A stretch of DNA of 64,000 nucleotides, taken from NCBI GenBank assembly GCA_963422465.1, contig OY730174.1, positions 3,436,914-3,500,913 on the forward strand, written 5' to 3'. This stretch comes from Lichina pygmaea (lineage: Eukaryota > Ascomycota > Lichinomycetes > Lichinales > Lichinaceae). A program made the translations under genes and the position numbers. The notes under the pieces are model-generated. The model had not been told where the DNA came from and did no database searches. It saw nothing but the letters and a program-made list of their open reading frames with translations. Below are positions 11,536 through 22,862 of this stretch, piece after piece. Position 1 is the first letter of the stretch. Each line of letters starts with the position of its first letter.

Positions 11536-12740
11536 CTAATCCAGGGGCAAGATGTCCGGGACCGGCCCCGCCGGCACGATGCGGTCCCTCAACGCCGTGG
11601 GATATCCTTTCTTGATCTGGTTTCGACGAGACATGTCAGCATCCTCTGCGTCCACCATCGCGATGAAGGGAGCTTCTCCGTCGAGACTGATTCCCCACCG
11701 TCGCGAAAAACCAAAACCCCCTTCCCCCCAAGAGAAAAGAAAAAAAAAAAAAAAGGGGGAACGGACGTGTTCAAAGTTGGTGGTGCTGCTGCCAAAGGCG
11801 CCGCCGTTGGTCTCGTCGCTCTCATCCCAGTAGAGCCGTCTCAGCCAGGCATGCAGCCTCGGGTAGTCGTGCCGGATCATCCTGACGTTGCACTTGAACA
11901 TCGTGTGGTAGGCGGCATCAAAGCGGATCAACGTCGTGTACAGCCGGACGTCCGCCTCGGTGATGTGCTCCCCAAACAGATACGGCTGGTGCGCCGACTC
12001 GCCGAGATGTCGCTCGAGCCGATCCAAGCCGTCGAAGAGCGCGTACACGTGGCTCTCGTACGCCTCCTGCGTCGTCGCGAAGCCGGTCTTGTAGACGCCG
12101 TTGTTGACAGCATCGTACACCCACCCGTTCATCTCGTCCATCTGCCGTCGGAGACGCGCCGGCAGGAGGCCGCCGCCGGGCCGGCTTGGCTCCCGCACGT
12201 GCTCCGGGAGCAGCTGGTCGAACTCGGTGTAGAACATGCGCATGATCTCGCTGCTCTCGTTGTTGACCACCGTCTCCCTGCGGCTGTCCCAGAGCATCGG
12301 CACCGTGTATCGCTGGTCGTAGCCGGGATCTGCCTTCAGGTACAGCTGCTTCAGCTGCTTGAACCCGTACAGCGGGTCCTCGGGCGCGCTGCCGCCTCGT
12401 CCCGAGAAGAACCAGCCATCCGGCGCCAGCTCGTAGTCCAGCACGACGACGCGAACGAGCTCCGTCAGGCCTTTCAGGTGCAGCACGATGTTCGTGCGAT
12501 GCGCCCACGGGCAGAGCAGGTTGACGTAGAGCACGTAGCGGTTGGCTTCGGCCGGGAACTCGGCCTCGGCCGACGACGAGACGGACGACCGGAACCGCGA
12601 CGTCTGCCGCCGGAACTGACCGTCCTGATCCGCATGTCTGTAGATCTTTGCGTCGGTGGTCTTGTTCGGAGACGCCTGCTGCCGGTCAGCGACAGCCTCT
12701 CCGCAAGGAACATGAAGAATCATCTCACTGCCGTCGCCAT
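11536..12740 (-). CDS. ECM4: Ecm4/Xi-class glutathione transferase (glutathionyl-hydroquinone reductase type), three exons
   Basis: The preferred model has exons complementary to 12740-12729, 12675-11767 and 11616-11536, giving 333 residues. Intron 1 (53 bases) is GTGAGA..CTGAC..CAG; intron 2 (150 bases) is GTCCGT..CTGAC..CAG; both are phase 0. The N-terminus then reads MATAASPNKTTDAKIY, as in the family. The catalytic motif CPWAHR is at 59-64 with Cys59 as the reducing thiol. Downstream are the family blocks FSGRGGSAPEDPLYG, TVPMLWD, NNESSEIMRMF, the C-terminal helical domain with LFGEHITEADVRLYTTLIRFD, and the ending PAGPVPDILPLD. Such enzymes remove glutathione from glutathionyl-hydroquinones in the cytosol. 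Alternative: an ATG at 12723 without intron 1. Intron 2 has no in-frame stop, so retention would add 50 residues including a Phe run. Confidence 0.9.
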
Positions 12741-13590
12741 CCTCCCTATCTGATTCGGCCGACCCTGTCGTACTCTTGTGCGGCCCGTACGCCTGTACCG
12801 TACAGCACGACGAGGGATTGAGCAATCAGGATGTCAGACTTCGTCGCTCGGAGTCGCCCCGTGGGCCAGCCCATCTTGGCGAGGAAGATGATGTGTATGA
12901 GTAGGTGCCCGGCATGGGCGCGACCGGGGGAGGGGCTTCGTCGAGTAGCATCAGTTGTGACATTGATATCGTTGGAATCGCCGGCGTGGCCTGCGGCGCC
13001 GTCGGATCGTCGTAAGTGCTGTTATGCGTCTGACGCATATACGAGGGGTCCGCTCGTCATGCGGCTTACGCTGCCCCACATAAATCCAGCCATCGTGACG
13101 CCGAGCCATCTCGACTTGGCTAGAGCAGCTTCGTGTACTCCGTACGTACTGTACATACGTACATATAGTACGTACGTACTCGTACGTAGATCTTAGCCTG
13201 CTAAGATTGCTCCTTGTATGACGGCATGTTCGACCCCTGTTGAAGTCACCGCGCACCTGGCGAGAGCCATATCGATGCGCTGAACGGAGAGCAGGCCTCC
13301 CCTTCCGACTGAGCTCGCCGTGCCCCTCTCCACCTCTTGCCAAAGGATGAACGACTCCTTTCAAGAGTGGGTCGAGATGCAAGGACGGCCGGCCCACAAA
13401 GCGCCGAACAGCGTCGATCACCTGCAGATGTTCAACGGCCACCCGATGGAACTGCACAGCGCTCAAGGCATGCAGCAAGAGCTTGATCTGTACGCGGGAC
13501 TGAAGGCCAAGGACGTCTTGCTTCCGGTTTCGGTCGGTCGACTCGCAGAACCAAGCCCAAGCGGGGCCACTGGAGTCGTGATCAGCGACG
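12741..13590. other. intergenic between the glutathione transferase and a decayed hydrolase
   Basis: Open frames on both strands (12951-13625 minus; 13320-13676 plus) overlap each other and have no recognisable domain. Part of the plus-strand frame near 13500-13590 could be decayed 5' coding sequence of the hydrolase that follows. A GTAC palindrome cluster is at 13138-13190. Confidence 0.6.
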
Positions 13591-14591
13591 ATCCTCGGCC
13601 GGATATACACGCCCGATCCGGACACCGGTGCGTGCCCTCTGGTCGTCTACTTCCGTGGAGAGGTCGTCGCCGGTGATCTCGCGACCGAGGACACGGCGTG
13701 TCGGCAGCCGTCGAAGCTTGACCGGTATGTGGTGCTCAACGTCGACCATCGCAATGCCCCCGGACATGCGTATCCGACCCCGTTGCAAGACTGCTGGGAT
13801 GCGACCAAATGGGTGGGTCTGCTCGGAAACCAGACGCCACAGTGCCGCCTCGGATCGGGACCGTCTCCACCGCCACCAAGGCTGAACAGAACGTCGCACG
13901 ACAGGCAGCTCGACACGGCCGAGATGTCCTGCAGGCGGACCTGTCGGGGCGAGGCTTCATCGTTGGCGGTACGTCCACCGGCGCGCTGCTGGCAGCGGCC
14001 GTCGCCATCAGGGCGCGTGGTACTGGTATGACGCCGGCCATCACCGGGCAGATCCTGCGATCACCGATTTCGATCCACCCGGCCCTCGCATCGACCTATG
14101 CAGACCCGCCGTCGCACTCAACTTGATCAGACGTGGACCACCCGATGTTCGACAAGCCGCCGGTCGAGAAGATGTTCGAGAGCTACGGCGTCCCTCCGGA
14201 GGCGTGGACGAGCCCGTTCGTGTCGCCGCTGCTGCTCTCGGACTTCACCGGCTTACCTCCGGCCTATCTCCAGGCGACGACGCCCGATCCATGCCGCGAC
14301 GAGGACTTGGCGTACGAGAAGAGACTCTCCGGCGCCGGCGCGAGAACGCGGTTGGATCTCTACGACGGCTGGGCGCACATGGCGCGGGTCTCCCTACGGC
14401 TCAAGGGCGCCGCGAGCTGTGGCCGCGACCTCGTGCTCGGAACGCGCTGGCTCGAGACGCGCGGCGGGTGGGACGCCGGCTTCCGCGAGCAGGTCGAGCT
14501 CTGGGCCAAGGACGGCGAGCGCACCGAGGGCGTCACACGCTGGAGCGAGAAGAAGCTCTGCCAGCTGGACCGCCGTGGCTGTTTCTTCTGA
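13591..14591 (+). pseudogene. decayed alpha/beta-hydrolase fold-3 (HSL/arylacetamide deacetylase-like) gene
   Basis: Three adjoining stretches carry the family in order. 13591-13812: RIYTPDPDTGACPLVVYF, then VLNVDHRNAPGHAYPTPLQD and CWDATKW. 13935-14123: DLSGRGFIVGGTSTGALLAA with the GxSxG nucleophile elbow, then TGQILRSPISIHP. 14133-14591: FVSPLL, LPPAYLQATTPDPCRDEDL (the Asp) and LYDGWAHM (the His). A GT-AG intron (13813-13934) could join the first two, ending in CTGCAG. Two things argue for decay. The oxyanion motif HGGG is replaced by RGEV. An in-frame TGA at 14124-14126 sits where the family continues without a gap and no good splice pair avoids it. A frame change also separates the first block from upstream sequence. 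If functional it would be a cytosolic esterase or lipase. Confidence 0.65.
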
Positions 14592-15248
14592 CCCTCGGCT
14601 GCCGCCCTTGAGTTCCGACAAGTATCCCGGGCCATCCAAAAGAGGACGTGTCCAGCCTGTCAAACAAATCCCGCAGCACCTTACGTACCGCGGACGGGTA
14701 TGATGGCAGCGGCGGGCCGACGTCGGAGAAAGCTTCATGGTCCATACGAACGTTACTACCGTGTCATACGGGAGTACGTCTGTACGCACCAACTACACGG
14801 GCAGAACGGGGTACTCTACTCTGTAGTGCGGCATGAAAGAGGATGGCGCCTGCAGCTTTCCACCGGACCTCCACTCTCTCCCGGCGCCAGCATCGACGGC
14901 AGCGGCATCAAGCCGAAACGACGGTCTTCGGTAGTCTTCCCTTGAGAGCACGCCAGCAGCTCAGCATAACGTGACAGCAAAGCCTTCACCTACACCTACG
15001 AGTACACGGTACCCAGAACGCAAGGTATGAGGTATACACAAAGTCTTGTTCGCCTGTCCGAGACGAGATTGGTGTACGAAGTAGTGAAAGCAAGCATCAC
15101 CTTCTGCGACGACTGGGTCTCTCGAGATTCAATTACCGTCGTGACTAAGCTCGTGGCAGCCTCTTCCGCTCGTTGCTCGTCCCGGACGCGTCATCTCCCT
15201 TCGTCACCGGGCAGCGCTGCGCCGGACACCTGCTCGTCTGTAGGCTCG
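14592..15248. other. intergenic, nothing recognised
   Basis: Only short overlapping open frames without domains. Some GTAC-rich patches lie around 14760-14800 and 14995-15020. Confidence 0.65.
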
Positions 15249-16122
15249 TCAAGCGTCAAGGGACTCTTTCTCGTCTGTCGAGGAGTGGTCTGGGCTTTCG
15301 ACGGCGAATCCAGCCGAGGGAAGATCGGAGTTCATCGGTAGCCGGATCGACGGCTCGCGCTGTTGCTCTGCCGCGGACAGCGTAACGTTCGGCACGCTGT
15401 GATTGTGAACAAGGGTGTGGTCAAGGTCAGACAGCCCCGTCGAGAAGCCGGGAGGGAGCAAGTCGGTGGGGTGAAGCTTGATGCATCCGTCAATGGGCGA
15501 GCCTGATGCGTCACGGAAGGGCTGGAAGAGCAGACTAGGTTCAGTATGACCGCCTCTGCAACACCCCACCAGCTTGGCCAGGGGAAGGAGAAACGTCACT
15601 TGACCGATTGAAGGCTGTGCTCACATGGGCAACAAGTAAGGAGTACTAGGTTGGGTCAGGAGGGGCCGGCCATCCGGATGCGTCTCCCGCGCGACACGCC
15701 GGAGCGAGATCGTGGCAGCCTTGCCATGTTTCCGACACTCCAGATCCAGTCCGAGTCCAGTTTGAGATCCTGCCTTCTGAGCGGACCATGTAGTCGTACG
15801 CAAGGTCCTTGCGACGTCTTGACTTCTGAGGGCGTGCCCATTCGACAACAAGACCGGGCATCAGCGCCTGGCTGTGACCCAAAGTGAGGTCGGACATGTA
15901 GGAATGGTCGCCGAGCTGTAGCCGCGAAGCTCCCTTCGGAACGACATTGCGCATGACGTGCGCGAGAGCTGTGGGCGTCTCTTCATCAGTTATCACCGAC
16001 AACAGGAGGCCGTAGATCTCAATTGACAACAACAACGCCAGGAACGACTCCGAGTCAACCCTACTCGTCGTACTAGCTTTTTTTTTTTTCCTTCTTTCAA
16101 CTCGATTTCTCATCAAACCCAC
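15249..16122 (-). pseudogene. decayed member of a conserved Pezizomycotina family of unknown function
   Basis: Reading the minus strand, frame one (16122 down to about 15760) contains SFLALLLSIEIYGLLLSVITDEE and later KDLAYDYMVRSEGRIS. After a one-base frame change near 15755 the other frame continues LGLDLECRKHGKAATISLRRV and stops at 15621. The same frame reopens at 15599-15249 with FQPFRDASGSPIDGCIKLHPTDLLPPG. From memory, many filamentous ascomycetes have hypothetical proteins in which an (R)DYMVRSEG..VVGLDLEYR..KATISVWR block is followed by FRD.DG..V.G.L.L...DFAP, so these look like parts of one gene. The stretch 15600-15620 may be an intron remnant. No function is known to me. It lies next to the decayed hydrolase and points to a decaying block. 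Confidence 0.55.
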
Positions 16123-16884
16123 AACTCCTCCCTGAAGAATTGTAAGGTTACATACGTACGTGCGTATGTATCAAAATCCATTCGTGATCCCTGCCCATCT
16201 CAACTCCGAACCATCCGACACAGACTCATCGAGAATACATGTGCTTCAAGTCAAACTAGCACCACATGCAACAGGAGCTTCGAAAACAACGACTCTTGTT
16301 TCCGAAATTCTCGAACCCCACCACCAAAAAAAAAAAATTTATTCCGGAGAAGCTCCGGAACCGGTCTTGAGAGTCCATTGACTGGACAGGGGTGGGACAT
16401 CTCTGGTCACTTCTTCTACTTCCCTAGACTAAGAAGATTGATGATGAAGATACGTGATTGGGAATTGACCCGTGGTTGGCTTTGATGGAGCTTCCGTCAG
16501 CTAGGCGGCTTACTAATAGAATTGCCTTCATCGAGACGGAAGTGACCAACATACAGTACGCTACAGTAAAGAGACCCACAGGAAAAAGACTGCTGTAGGG
16601 CGTCGGCCTATGGAGATGCAGAGAAAAGTATGACTACTCGTACAGAGTTGCGACGAAAATCCGAACAGGCTGGTTTCTGCTTACAAGCCTGTTGGCCAGA
16701 AGTAGTGCTAATTTGAGAAGTATAGAACATACGTACGGGGGTACGTATGTACTTCGGCCTTCTCTTATCAATACCAACCGCGCACCTATGACCATTGTTT
16801 TCACGTGACTTACGAGAGCCAACTCTGTATGTGTCGAACCACTCACAGTGCTACTACTCCGTACGGAAGTACTCCGTATACATC
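16123..16884. other. A+T-richer intergenic DNA, nothing recognised
   Basis: Short frames only. A 12-base A run lies near 16326. GTAC palindromes occur at 16150-16170 and 16730-16760. The composition is more A+T-rich than the gene blocks on either side. Confidence 0.6.
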
Positions 16885-17550
16885 GGACAATTACCGGACA
16901 ATTACTCCGATGCTCCCCTCTATGCACGTTTCCATCTACCATGCCCCCCTTCTTTCTTCCATGCCCCCCTCTATCCCGTGTCTTACCGAGCTAACCGAGA
17001 TACTTGGTCTACCACTTTAACACTCATACAGACCAATGTATCCTTCAAGCTTTAAGCTTTACTAATCAGATACTTACAACACCACACAAATGACCATACG
17101 AGCCGAAGTATCGGCATTGTCCTCCTCTCCGTCCCCTCACTGTCATCATCACTGTCACTTTTGTCGTCGCTGTGGTCGTTGCTGTGGTTGTCGCTGTGGT
17201 CGTCGCTGTCGTTGTCGTCGTCGTTGTCGTTGTCGCTGTCATCGTCACTGTCATCATCGCTGTTGCTGTCGCCTCGCATACTCTGTCAACTCTGAATTTC
17301 GCTGGGACTTTGATCTGTATGGCTTTTCAGCGGTAAACGAAGTACCGGGATAGAGGGGGGTATGGAAGAAAAGAAGATACGTATAGTACGTACCGCCAAC
17401 TTAAATTTAGACAGATACTTCAATCACTATGGGAACTGTGGGCCGTAACAAGTATCTCGCTTAGCTCAGTGAGACACGGGATGGAGGGGGGCATGGAAGA
17501 AAGAAGGGGGGTAGAAACGTGCATCGAGGGGGGCATCGGAGTAATTGTCC
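16885..17550. mobile_element. inverted-repeat (MITE-like) element, unit 1
   Basis: The left end has two tandem copies of GGACAATTAC (16885-16894 and 16896-16905). The right end is GTAATTGTCC at 17541-17550. The left arm, about 16896-17010, is matched as a reverse complement by about 17460-17550, including ACTCCGATGC, TCTATGCACGTTTC/TCGATGCACGTTTC, several TGCCCCCCT blocks, TTCTTTCTTCCATGCCCCCCTC and CCGTGTCT. The interior carries a GTCGTTGTCGCTGTC-type minisatellite (17150-17275). No transposase frame is present, so it is non-autonomous if mobile. The superfamily is not determined. Confidence 0.6.
17150..17275. repeat. GTCGTTGTCGCTGT-type minisatellite
   Basis: Imperfect GTC/GTT trinucleotide-based repetition in the interior of inverted-repeat unit 1. 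It translates to Asp/Ser/Asn or Thr/Met strings in open frames that I do not regard as genes. Confidence 0.85.
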
Positions 17551-18033
17551 GGACAATTACCGCCGTACCCCCCTATATGCAGATTTCTTGCTCCCACGCC
17601 CCCCCTTACTTCAATGCTCCCCTCGCTTACCGCTGATACTTCTAACTTCATGGCAATCCCGAGCAACAGCAAGTACTACCAAACTTTTGGAGCATCGGGC
17701 CTCCGACTGATGTGATCGCACAGCTATCGGAGTCTCTATTCCACCCCAAAAAGTGAAATCTGGCATCAAAACCGAGATCTAAGTACATACGTACACTACT
17801 GTAGGTCAGAGCATCTTAAGTAGCTTGCAAAAAATCAAGACTGGAAATTGCTTCCTGTGTGGTGTTGACAAAGCTTATGACACTCGCAGGCTTTCTCGCC
17901 TGGAGAGATACCTAGCTCTATACGGGACAGCTCTGCAAAGCGAGGGTACTATCTGACCGAGGGGGGCACCGAAGTAAGAGGGGGGCACCGGAGCAAGAAA
18001 TCCGCATAATGGGGGGCATGGCAGTAATTGTCC
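17551..18033. mobile_element. inverted-repeat (MITE-like) element, unit 2, abutting unit 1
   Basis: It begins GGACAATTAC at 17551 directly against the end of unit 1, so the junction is a perfect palindrome, GTAATTGTCCGGACAATTAC, at 17541-17560. It ends GTAATTGTCC at 18024-18033. The left arm (about 17565-17640: ATGCAGATTTCTTGCTCC, then CCCCCCTTACTTCAATGC) is the inverted match of about 17949-18025 (GCACCGAAGTAAGAGGGGGG, GCACCGGAGCAAGAAATCCGC). The centre is A+T-rich with no coding capacity. It shares end sequence and the spaced TGCCCCCCT boxes with unit 1, so both belong to one family. Confidence 0.6.
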
Positions 18034-20632
18034 GATTGTACGGGAGTACATACGTACAGTACGGAACGTACTCGTAATGCATTCGGCTGCGACAGGCACC
18101 CCGACCGTAAATCCCTGCTCGGCTTCGTAGCTCTCCAATCCCACGACGAATCCCGCGACCATTCAGGCAAGGGAGGAGCGAAGAAGCTTCCGTGCCGGAT
18201 GGGGAGAAAGACCCGCTTAGTCAGCAAGCGGCTCAACTGTTGCAAGCAGAGCTGATGCAGAGCCGCATAATCGGACCATCTGGCCATCGGCACTCCACCG
18301 CTCTGCCATCCGCGGCAAAAGCAGTGCCACCAGTCTCCCATAGGACAACAGAGATACCGTGCGGGGTACGGGGTACAGAGCCACGACACAAGTCTGTGTA
18401 CGCCCCTACATGCCGTTGGTCGCAGTGGTCATAAGTAATGTGACAGTGCCAACCTTCCTTCGCGACACCGCAGGCGCATTACTAACGATTAGACGGACGT
18501 TCCCAAAGTCGATTTCATATGGGCCCCTACACAGACTTTCGTCAGGCCACTGTCCGAGTATATCGCCGACAGTATTCGTACGTACGTACTCCGTACATAG
18601 GCACTTTACGTAGTCCGAGTCGAGGGGTCGATGACTAAAGCAGAGAAACAATGCTCCGGTGCTCGCACAAAGCTAGAAAGATTGCGAGATTCTTCTATGA
18701 GCGAGGAAGCTCACGGGTAGCGATTGATTGCTGTTCTTGCTAGTCCTGGTGATGCTGTCCAAGCTCCGGTAGAGAAGTGCCGTCACAGTTGAGTGTAGTT
18801 GCGTGTGTCGTACGAGGTATGCGTACGGAAGTACGTAGGTGCAGTACGTACGCATCACGGCCCCACAGCTCATATCTCTGTCGGCCACCAAGCACCCGAA
18901 GCAGGAGAAAAGACAAGCGAACGCCAGACGCTCGAGGTAGTCCGCTTAAAGCCGGGGCTTTCCTCATCCTGTCTGGGGCTCGATTACGAGTAGGGCAGGA
19001 GCTGATCTGCGACCGCCGTCTCAAACGAGCCGGAGAAGCGAGCTCTCCCGAATTCTAATCATCTCGACCGACTTGACGGGCACGACCGGTTCGTGAGCAG
19101 GCTCGCGAAGAGAAGCGTTCCTTTAGCCGTAGCCCTATTGCAAAAAGAACGGATCATAAGATTTCGGTACGGCATCAGGTTCGCGGGCAAAAGTGACAAG
19201 GCCGCTGCTGGTAGCTCATACTCTCGACTCCCCGGTAGGCACGGTACCGGCTAGGTAGAGGCGACTGGCAAGGCCTCTGTCACTTCTGCGCGACGACCTC
19301 GTACTACTTGCCTCGTCTCTGGGAGTGGACTTGCCGGAACGCCGACGATTACATCCGTACCGTAGCTCATCTCCACCGCTCGAGAAAAGAAAGAAGCTGC
19401 AGGTCGTATCGGTCAGGGGCTGTTCCTCGGCTCCGGACGACGGGCTTCTTCGTCGGTCTTCTGGCGTCTGCTGTTCGCGCCGTTGAGATTGCGAGCTCGG
19501 AATCGACCGTCTTCGGTCCAGGGACGCGATCCCGACAATGTCGGGAACAGCTCCCCTGCCACCGCCGTTCCCGGACCGCGACGGTGGTGACGACGACGAC
19601 GTCGGTCCGACCGAGTACGTACTACGGTTCGTTGTACATGGGTGCCCCCCGGTCAGGGCAAATCGGTCGACAGGCGCCACCGGGTTCGAATGCACGATGG
19701 GAAAAGAGGATTGGACGAGCGGTACGTACGTTACGTACTTTGGGCGGGACTCGACGCTTGGCGCTGGAGCTGCGCGGCGTGGCATGGCATGGCATAGCAT
19801 GGCATGGCCACGACAGTACGAGGTGGCCAAGGTCGACGGTGCTGGTCGAACGCTCGCCGTTGCACTTTTACTGGGCGCCCACGGCACCGTGTGGTACCGA
19901 CCTACAGTACTGACTGCACTGCGGTTTCAGCCCCGATTGGCTTCTACAGCTTCACGGCAAAGCAAAGAGATGACGGGATGCTAGCCGAAGGAAGCGACCG
20001 TCGGTCGTCTCCGCCCATGTCGGCCGCGGACGATCGAGACCAGGGAGACCCTGTCGAGCGTATTCTGATATGAGTATGTCGACGACGCTCCTCTTCCTCA
20101 TCCTCCTCCTCTTCGGCCAGGACTTCGACGACAGGGACGGCTGGTGGTGAAGCGACGCCCGATCCATCGATGCTCCCTCGACCGCTTTGCGACGCGACCT
20201 TGTCCTTGGCGCACGAGCGGACCCACGAAAGTGCGCCCCGACGGCGCATGGGAACAGCCTAAGCCCGTCAGGCTGTCCCTGACCACCGGTACGTTACGTA
20301 CCGGCCGCGAGAGAAGCGCCGGAAACTTTGTCGAGACCTTCGAGTTTCATTTCCCGGCGGGGGACTGGTCCGTCGTTGGCCCTGGCCATCCCGACGAGCC
20401 GGGCCGGCCAAAGGAGAGGGCAGCAGAGGCCGCGAAGGCCGAACGGCGTCGTCGACCTGATCGACCTCCGCTGCAGGGGGATCGACGAGCGCGCCTGCGC
20501 CTGCGCCTGCGCCTGCGCCTGCGCCTGCGCCTGCGCCTGCGCCTGCGCCTGCGCCTGCGCCTGCGCCTGCGCCTGTCGACGGAAGCCGCGCCGAGTTGAC
20601 GGCCGTTCGACTCGGACGGGAGCACCGTGCGG

Positions 20633-20664
<32 letters not shown>

Positions 20665-20928
20665 GCTGTCGTTCCCATTGTTGATGCAGAGGTCGGGTTG
20701 TTGGCCACGGCCAGAAAGGTGACCTCGACCGACGGAAGACGGAAAGAGAGAAGGAAGGAAGACCCCGTCGCCGGCTCGTCGGTCGGTGCCGTTGGCCTGG
20801 CCGTCTCACCCGGAACGCACGAACGCTGACCGAGATACGTAGCATCGCACCTGGGAGAGCGAGCGAGCTTGCGACTGTCTCGTCCAAACACCGTCCATGC
20901 CCCGCTCGCCGAAGGCGACGTGACGACG
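18034..20928. other. intergenic and upstream region of the ApsA-like gene; no confident gene
   Basis: Open frames of 100-220 codons on both strands overlap at 19216-20250. The least repeat-like one starts at an ATG at 19538 (MSGTAPLPPPFPDRDGGDDDD, then VGPTEYVLRFVVHGCPP) but soon runs into GTAC and GGCATGGCAT repeats, and no family is recognised. GTAC clusters lie at 18045-18075, 18575-18600 and 18810-18855. Hexanucleotide and trinucleotide repeats (20491-20574 and 20633-20665) lie near the ApsA-like gene. Confidence 0.6.
20491..20574. repeat. (GCGCCT)n hexanucleotide tandem, about 14 copies
   Basis: Nearly perfect six-base units upstream of the ApsA-like gene. They translate as Ala-Cys, Arg-Leu or Gln-Ala dipeptides depending on frame and strand. 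Followed at 20633-20665 by a (TTG)n run. Confidence 0.92.
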
Positions 20929-21008
20929 AGCTCTCGATCCTCTCGATCCTCTCGATCCTCTCGATCCTCTCGATCCTCTCGATCCTCTCGATCCTCTCGA
21001 TCCTCTCG
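20929..21008. repeat. (CTCTCGATC)n nine-base tandem, about eight copies
   Basis: Head-to-tail nine-base units end about 45 bases before the ATG of the ApsA-like gene, so they lie in its leader or core promoter. The frame is open through the repeat into the gene, but no ATG precedes it. Confidence 0.92.
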
Positions 21009-21053
21009 CCGGGCCGGTCCGACTCGTCCGTTCCGGCCGTGCCGACAGGGACC

Positions 21054-22046
21054 ATGGCGACGGCAGGCGTGATGGTCGAAGAGTTTGCCTACATGGCCCG
21101 GTCGTTGCCGACGCCCGCCGACACGCCCTATCGCACCCCCTCGCCCTCGCGCTCGCGCTCTCGGGCCCTCTCGCAGCGGGGCCCGTCGTCGCCGGCCATG
21201 TCGTCGTCGTCGCCGGCGCCGTCGCTCCCGCCGGACCGGCCGTGGTCCGTCGTCTCGAACGCTGCCGACGAGGAGAGCATCGCGATGCTGGACCCGAGAC
21301 GCTTCACGCCGACGCTGCACGCGTCGCTCGTGGCCGAGATCCTGTCGGTCCGGCGCGATCTCGACTCGAAGCGGACCTTCGTGGACGAGCTCGAGGGCGG
21401 TCTGGCCGCGTCGCGGGCCGAGGTCGACGCGCTCAAGGCGACGCTCGGCGGCACGTCCAGGGAGGTGCGCTCGCTGCGTCGCCAGCTGCAGCTCCTCGAG
21501 GGCGGTACGGCCTCGGCGCTCGACGAGCTGACCCGAGAACGCGACGAGGCGCTCGGCAGCGTCGACGACCTCCGCCGCCGGCTCGACGCGTCGCAGAAGA
21601 AGTGCCGGGCCGAGGAGGACAGCGCCGGCCGCACTCACGGCCTGTGGGAGCGCGAGAAGCAGGCCTGGCAGGACCAGAGGCGCACCATGGAGCGCAAGGT
21701 CCACGTCGTCGAGGGGCGGCTGAAGGCCATCCTCGAGGAGGTCGCGGCGCAGCAGGCCGCCAAGCTCGCCCGCGGCCTCGAGGGCGGGGCCGAGTCGGAC
21801 GACGCCGGGGAGAAGGACGAGCGTGACGGCTCCGCCGGCGCGGACGCGGCCAGCGTACGTTCGACGGTCGAACAGCACCACGGCGGCCGCCGACGGCCGA
21901 TGAGCGTCGCGACGGTCGACAGCGTCCGCCTTTCGATGCCTCCGCAGGGATCGGATGCGCAACGTGCCGTGGGAGAGCTCGTCAAGAGCCTGGCGGACGA
22001 GCTGAACGTGGACGAAGACGAAGACGAAGACGATGACCAACAAGAG

Positions 22047-22096
<50 letters not shown>

Positions 22097-22820
22097 CCGT
22101 TCCCAAGACGGCGCCGACGCGAAACGCGACCGGAATCACCGGTCATCCGGCGTCAAGGGCGAGGCGATCCACGACCGAGGCCGCGCCGCTCATGACGGGG
22201 TCCGAGACGGCCTTGCCAGGATCGGCACCGCCGACGCCGGCGTGCAAACGGACGTGGGCCAATCGCGAAACGACGACGCATCGCCGGCTACAGCACCGGT
22301 CAAACGGACGGTGGATTATGTGGATACGGGCATCCAGCCGTCGTCGCCGCCGTCGTCGTCGTCGCCGTCGTCGCCGCCGTCGTCGTCGTCGCCGTCGTCG
22401 CCGCCGTCGTCGTCGCCGCCGCCGCCGATGTCGTCGTCGCCAAGATCGACCGACGTCGGTCTCGACGGCGCTCGGTCAAAGAGCCCCGAGGACACGCCCT
22501 CCCCCGGCGCCGATCAAGAAGCGAATCAACGACGAAAGCGCGTGGCCATCAACCGAACATCGATCAACGGGGACCCGAATCGCTTCTCCGTGGCAAGACA
22601 ATCCCCGGAGATGGTCTCGGCCTCTACCCAGACGGTGGAGCCGCCTACACCCCTCGAGGGCACTACGACGCCGGCCCGTCGAGATGACGGGCCGAGCCCG
22701 ATTCCAGATGACTCCCCAGCGGCGAAGACGACAACGGAGCTCAAGACGAGCGGCACTCAAACCGACCCGCCGCCGATCCCTGCGCCGACGCGAGCTCCCC
22801 CTCCCCCTCCTCCCTCCGCT

Positions 22821-22862
<42 letters not shown>

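Noticed and set aside
11482-12753. 423-codon plus-strand frame opposite the glutathione transferase
   Set aside because: It is the complement of a conserved enzyme gene with clear motifs; its translation (Val/Arg/Leu/Asp-rich) has no domain.
19640-19710. Possible tRNA because of GGGTTCGAATGC
   Set aside because: No matching acceptor stem, D-arm or anticodon arm could be laid out around it.
21039-21053. GTG start for the ApsA-like gene
   Set aside because: Eukaryotic nuclear gene; the ATG at 21054 lies five codons downstream and is the simpler start.
20268-22139. 623-codon minus-strand frame with repeat-rich translation
   Set aside because: Antisense to the ApsA-like N-terminus and its upstream repeats; kept open by trinucleotide and hexanucleotide tandem DNA.
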